Source: Qipengyuania flavescens
Lineage (GTDB): Bacteria; Pseudomonadota; Alphaproteobacteria; Sphingomonadales; Sphingomonadaceae
Length of the DNA stretch: 64,000 bases
Direction of reading: 5' to 3'
Assembly (NCBI RefSeq): GCF_029688735.1
Contig: NZ_JARULD010000001.1
Span: forward strand, 930,001-994,000
Shown here: in pieces, positions 61,107 to 64,000 of the stretch
Layout: each line of letters begins with the position of its first letter
How positions within the stretch are numbered: position 1 is the first letter of the stretch
Made by a program: the position numbers and the translations under genes
The notes under the pieces: generated by a model
What the model was told of the DNA's origin: nothing
The model's input: only the letters and a program-made list of their open reading frames with translations
The model's database searches: none

Positions 61107-63202
61107 CAGGCTTCCTCCACCATACGCAGATTGGTGCTCTTGAGGCCGCCATCCTTGTCGAACACGAAATTGGCCGCGACGTCGGCATGATGGGGCAGCG
61201 TGATGAGGTTATGCGTGATCTGTCGGACGGCATCCTCGTTGCCGACGGCCACCTCATGGGCGAGCAGTTCGATCGCCCGCGTGATGAGCGGCAGCGGCAC
61301 CGAGTTCGAATGCGCTTCGAATACGCCCGGGATACCGGAATCGATCTGTGCCTCGCAGCTGTCGAACAGTTCTTCAAAGAGCTTTTCGCCGGGCCGCAGA
61401 CCGGTGAACCGGATCGCGATATCGACCTCTGGCTCGAGACCATAGAGGCGGATCATGCGGTTCGCGAGATCGACGATCTTGACCGGCGTGCCCATGTCGA
61501 GAACGAAGATGCGACCGCGCCGGGTGTCTTCCTGCAAGGCATGGGTCGATCCCTCGAGAATCAGCTGGACCGCTTCCGACACGGTCATGAAGAACCGCTC
61601 GATCTCGGGATGGGTGATGGTCAGCGGTCCGCCGGCGAGCAGCTGCTCGCGAAACAGCGGCACCACCGATCCAGAAGATCCTAGAACATTGCCGAACCGC
61701 ACGGTCATGAAGCGCGGGGCGTCCGGGTCATCGACACCGCACAGATCCAGCGACTGGGCGTAAAGCTCGCCCACCCGTTTGGTTGCGCCCATCAGCCCGA
61801 CGGGATTGACTGCCTTGTCGGTGCTGACCTGCACCATCGCGCGCGTGCCGAATTCGCACACCGCATCGGCGATATTCTTCGTGCCGAGGATATTCGTATG
61901 AGCGCCAGCGCAAGGATTGGCTTCGACCATCGGGACATGTTTCAGTGCGGCGGCGTGATAGACGATGCCGGGGCGGTGCTTGTCGAACACCCGGCAGACT
62001 TCCGAACTGTTGCGGATGTTGCAGAGCGCCACCGCCAGCTTCTGCTGCGGAAAGGCGTCGCGAATGCGCTTCTCGATCGCGTAGAGATTGTACTCGCTGT
62101 GGTCGAGCAGCACGATCTTGACCGGATTGAAGCTTGCCAGCTGCCAGACAAGCTCCCCGCCGATGGTCCCACCTGCGCCGGTGACAAGGATGGTTTCGCC
62201 GGCCAGCTGCCGTACCACGCTGTCGTCGCGAAAGCGCAATTCCTCGCGCCCCAGGAGGTCAGCAGTGGAGATCGTGTCGTCATTGGCCGCGCCGGAGTTT
62301 TCGATCAGCTGCCCCCAGTCGTCGCCGACCTTCGTCAGTTTGAGCTGGAGGTCACGTGCCTGCCGCGCCAGCGATGCGACTTGCCGGACACTCAGATTGA
62401 TGCCGTCGTCGCACACCACGATACCGTCGGGCCGCATGCCGCGCTGTTCCAGCAAGGCCGTCGCCGTGACGAGGCCGCTGGGCACGCCCAGCACCGGAAC
62501 TCCGCGCAATTGCACGATCGGACCGTCAGATTCCGGGAGCAGGATGCCGCAGATACTGATCGGGGAGGCCGGATGCACCCTGGCCATGTCGATGATCGAG
62601 GCCGCCCATTCGGCACGCCCGCACAGGATGACCCGCGAAGCTCCTTCGGCAAGGGTCTTCCTGGCAATGCGCGGGAAACCCACGTGCCTCATCTTGCGTA
62701 AAGCCCTGCGCGCCATGCGCATGAGCTGCATCGCAAGAAAGCTAAGGCAGAAATGCAGCAGCGCCAGTGCAGGCAGATTACCGGTCAGGAATCCGGCCGG
62801 TTCGATGAACGCAATCAGCGACCAGCCCGCGAGCAGTCCGGTGGCTACGGCGACGCCCATGATCGCGCAATCGGCGAAAGAGACGAACCGCCAGCTGCGA
62901 CGGTAAAGGCCGAACAGATATTGGGTCGCCACCGCGGCCCCGCCGGCCAGGGCGATGGTCCAGGGCGGGAAAACCATCGCCGACGCGCTCGGCGGTGGGC
63001 TCAGGATCGGGAGAAGGAAAAGCAGCGCGCCGGTAATCGCCAAGAAATCCAGCGTCATCACACCGGCCAGTCGGATGGCCCTACGCATGGAAAGGCTGGG
63101 GCCCGTCGAATTGGCGAGTACACGTCCGATCACGTAGCGACGTCGGGCGACCGGGCTTGTCGGCAAATGGTGTCCACCCTGTACGCCGCCCAGATTGGCC
63201 AT
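61106..63202 (-). CDS. Membrane-bound nucleotide-sugar 4,6-dehydratase (CapD/PglF/WbpM type)
   Basis: The 698-residue protein has four N-terminal transmembrane helices, a CoA-binding-like Rossmann domain, and a catalytic SDR domain with VTGAGGTIGGEL, STDKAVNP and the MxxxK variant (MGATK) of the usual YxxxK. It makes UDP-4-keto-6-deoxy sugar from UDP-GlcNAc or similar. ATG 63202 has GGAG 6 bases upstream. It is the first gene of a unit with the aminotransferase, sulfotransferase, Wza and barrel genes. Confidence 0.92.
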   Translation of the reverse strand: MANLGGVQGGHHLPTSPVARRRYVIGRVLANSTGPSLSMRRAIRLAGVMTLDFLAITGALLFLLPILSPPPSASAMVFPPWTIALAGGAAVATQYLFGLYRRSWRFVSFADCAIMGVAVATGLLAGWSLIAFIEPAGFLTGNLPALALLHFCLSFLAMQLMRMARRALRKMRHVGFPRIARKTLAEGASRVILCGRAEWAASIIDMARVHPASPISICGILLPESDGPIVQLRGVPVLGVPSGLVTATALLEQRGMRPDGIVVCDDGINLSVRQVASLARQARDLQLKLTKVGDDWGQLIENSGAANDDTISTADLLGREELRFRDDSVVRQLAGETILVTGAGGTIGGELVWQLASFNPVKIVLLDHSEYNLYAIEKRIRDAFPQQKLAVALCNIRNSSEVCRVFDKHRPGIVYHAAALKHVPMVEANPCAGAHTNILGTKNIADAVCEFGTRAMVQVSTDKAVNPVGLMGATKRVGELYAQSLDLCGVDDPDAPRFMTVRFGNVLGSSGSVVPLFREQLLAGGPLTITHPEIERFFMTVSEAVQLILEGSTHALQEDTRRGRIFVLDMGTPVKIVDLANRMIRLYGLEPEVDIAIRFTGLRPGEKLFEELFDSCEAQIDSGIPGVFEAHSNSVPLPLITRAIELLAHEVAVGNEDAVRQITHNLITLPHHADVAANFVFDKDGGLKSTNLRMVEEA

Positions 63203-63591
63203 TGCCTACTCCATCCCGATCCAATGTACGACGGAAAAGGCGGTCGGTTCTTGCGCAGATTCCATCGAAGTCGCATCGGGACCTATCGCATCGGCGGCGG
63301 GCGCGCATTTGCTCTTCAAGCGATCAATCGGAAGGGGAGCGGCGTCACATCGGTCTATCGAAAACCCTGTGTCGATAAGCCATTCGGCGCGGCCCTGACC
63401 TGTCCCTATCAGATGCCGTCACGCCACGAAGGGAGGCTTGCTAACCCGAAAGGCTGATTGCCGATAATTCGGCTATCCTCCCGATTGGCGCACCATTCGC
63501 GGGCCTGTGCTCCTAATCTGTCCCACATGGTTCAGTTGTTGACAAGCTCGGCGCCCGCAGCAGATGCGGGCGGGAAATGCGGAGGCAATCG
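63203..63591. other. 389-bp divergent intergenic region
   Basis: No gene is visible. It holds the promoters of two divergent units. A small dyad GCCGA/TCGGC (63460-63473) and a hairpin CGCCCGCA/TGCGGGCG (63552-63572) are the only structures I see. TTGACA at 63539 looks like a -35 box, but there is no convincing -10. Confidence 0.5.
63552..63572 (+). promoter_or_regulatory. Hairpin in the 5' leader of the partial GT4 gene
   Basis: CGCCCGCA pairs with TGCGGGCG over a 5-base loop, ending 8 bases before the GGAGG ribosome binding site (63581-63585) of the gene that starts at 63592. It could influence translation. Confidence 0.4.
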
Positions 63592-64000
63592 ATGAAGGTT
63601 GCGGTCTTCTCCAGCCTGGCCTTTTCGCTGGTCAATTTCCGTGGAGACCTGTTGCAGGAGTTGCGCCGCGCAGGCCACGAGGTCGTCGCCGCCGCGCCCG
63701 ACCGCGATGCCGCGGTCGAACCAAGGCTGGCCGAGTGGGGCGTTGCCTTCGAACAAGTGCCGATGGCCCGTGCGGGGACGAATTTGCTAGCCGATCTCCG
63801 CACCTTTCTAGCCTACGTAAAGCTCTTGCGTCGGCATCGGCCAGAAGCCGTCATCGCTTATACGCAGAAACCAATAATCTATGGCGGCCTTGCCGCGCGG
63901 CTATGCGGTATCAGACGATACTATGCGTTGATGTCGGGCCTTGGCTATCTGTTCAGTGATGCCGCGAAAGAGCGCAAACTGCTCAAGGCGGCGTTCTGTC
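63592..64000 (+). CDS. GT4 glycosyltransferase, PglA-like (5' part, runs off the right edge)
   Basis: The 136 visible residues start MKVAVFSSLAFSLVNFRGDL and include AYTQKPIIYGGLAARLCGI, which resembles PglA-type GT4 enzymes that add the second sugar to a bacillosamine-type carrier. ATG 63592 has GGAGG 6 bases upstream. The reading frame is still open at the end of the window, so the C-terminal donor domain is not seen. It probably continues the exopolysaccharide locus on the plus strand. Confidence 0.85.
   Translation, partial: MKVAVFSSLAFSLVNFRGDLLQELRRAGHEVVAAAPDRDAAVEPRLAEWGVAFEQVPMARAGTNLLADLRTFLAYVKLLRRHRPEAVIAYTQKPIIYGGLAARLCGIRRYYALMSGLGYLFSDAAKERKLLKAAFC

Overview
The window is GC-rich (roughly two thirds G+C by eye), densely packed alphaproteobacterial chromosome. 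Family content points to a sphingomonad, most likely an Erythrobacteraceae member: Mrp-HflK-HflC-DegP order, a DUF1674/SDHAF4 protein, many 4-nt start/stop overlaps and frequent GTG/TTG starts. The lineage is inference; there is no rRNA here to test it. I saw no prophage, insertion sequence, integrase or CRISPR array. One tRNA, tRNA-Lys(TTT), is present.

Region 1 (1-6.2 kb): the 3' end of a queuosine-precursor transporter, a DUF421 membrane protein, then a small pathway of a radical SAM protein, a flavin disulfide oxidoreductase, an SDR/epimerase whose apparent start codon is ATC, two glycosyltransferases of the families named for arsenosugar synthesis, and a small lipoprotein. Region 2 (6.2-10.9 kb): a complete type I secretion system (HlyD, ABC, TolC) without a cargo gene. 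Region 3 (11-15.3 kb): a sulfotransferase-like gene and, divergently, a tightly overlapping six-gene operon. It starts with a YqcI/YcgG-GntA-type heme N-hydroxylase and a DUF1989 protein, followed by two small membrane proteins, a small orphan protein and a GT-B glycosyltransferase. This is the best candidate for an undescribed system. Region 4 (15.3-20.4 kb): a sucrose-phosphate synthase/phosphatase fusion with a GT2 and a divergent GT4, a Crp-type regulator and tRNA-Lys.

Region 5 (20.4-40.8 kb) is mostly housekeeping: WcaF-like acetyltransferase, FolK, an M20 peptidase, AguB, a SIMPL lipoprotein behind a Zur-box-like palindrome, an exported methyltransferase-like protein, MsrA, RsmB, an SDHAF4-like protein, a cytochrome P450, ferrochelatase, an IorB-like molybdenum hydroxylase subunit, Mrp, HflK, HflC, a Do-type protease and a class A penicillin-binding protein.

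Region 6 (41 kb to the right edge) is a large exopolysaccharide locus. CapD/PglF-type dehydratase, DegT aminotransferase, PglC-like phosphoglycosyl transferase and a PglA-like GT suggest a 4-amino-4,6-dideoxy sugar at the reducing end. Wza, Wzc, Wzx and Wzy-like proteins plus a BBP2_2-type outer-membrane barrel give a Wzy-type assembly route. Two sulfotransferases suggest a sulfated polymer. Two paralogous beta-helix lyase-like lipoproteins lie at the two ends of the Wzy/Wzx/Wzc block. An ATP-grasp ligase and a metallophosphoesterase next to wzc have no obvious textbook role. The locus continues beyond the window.
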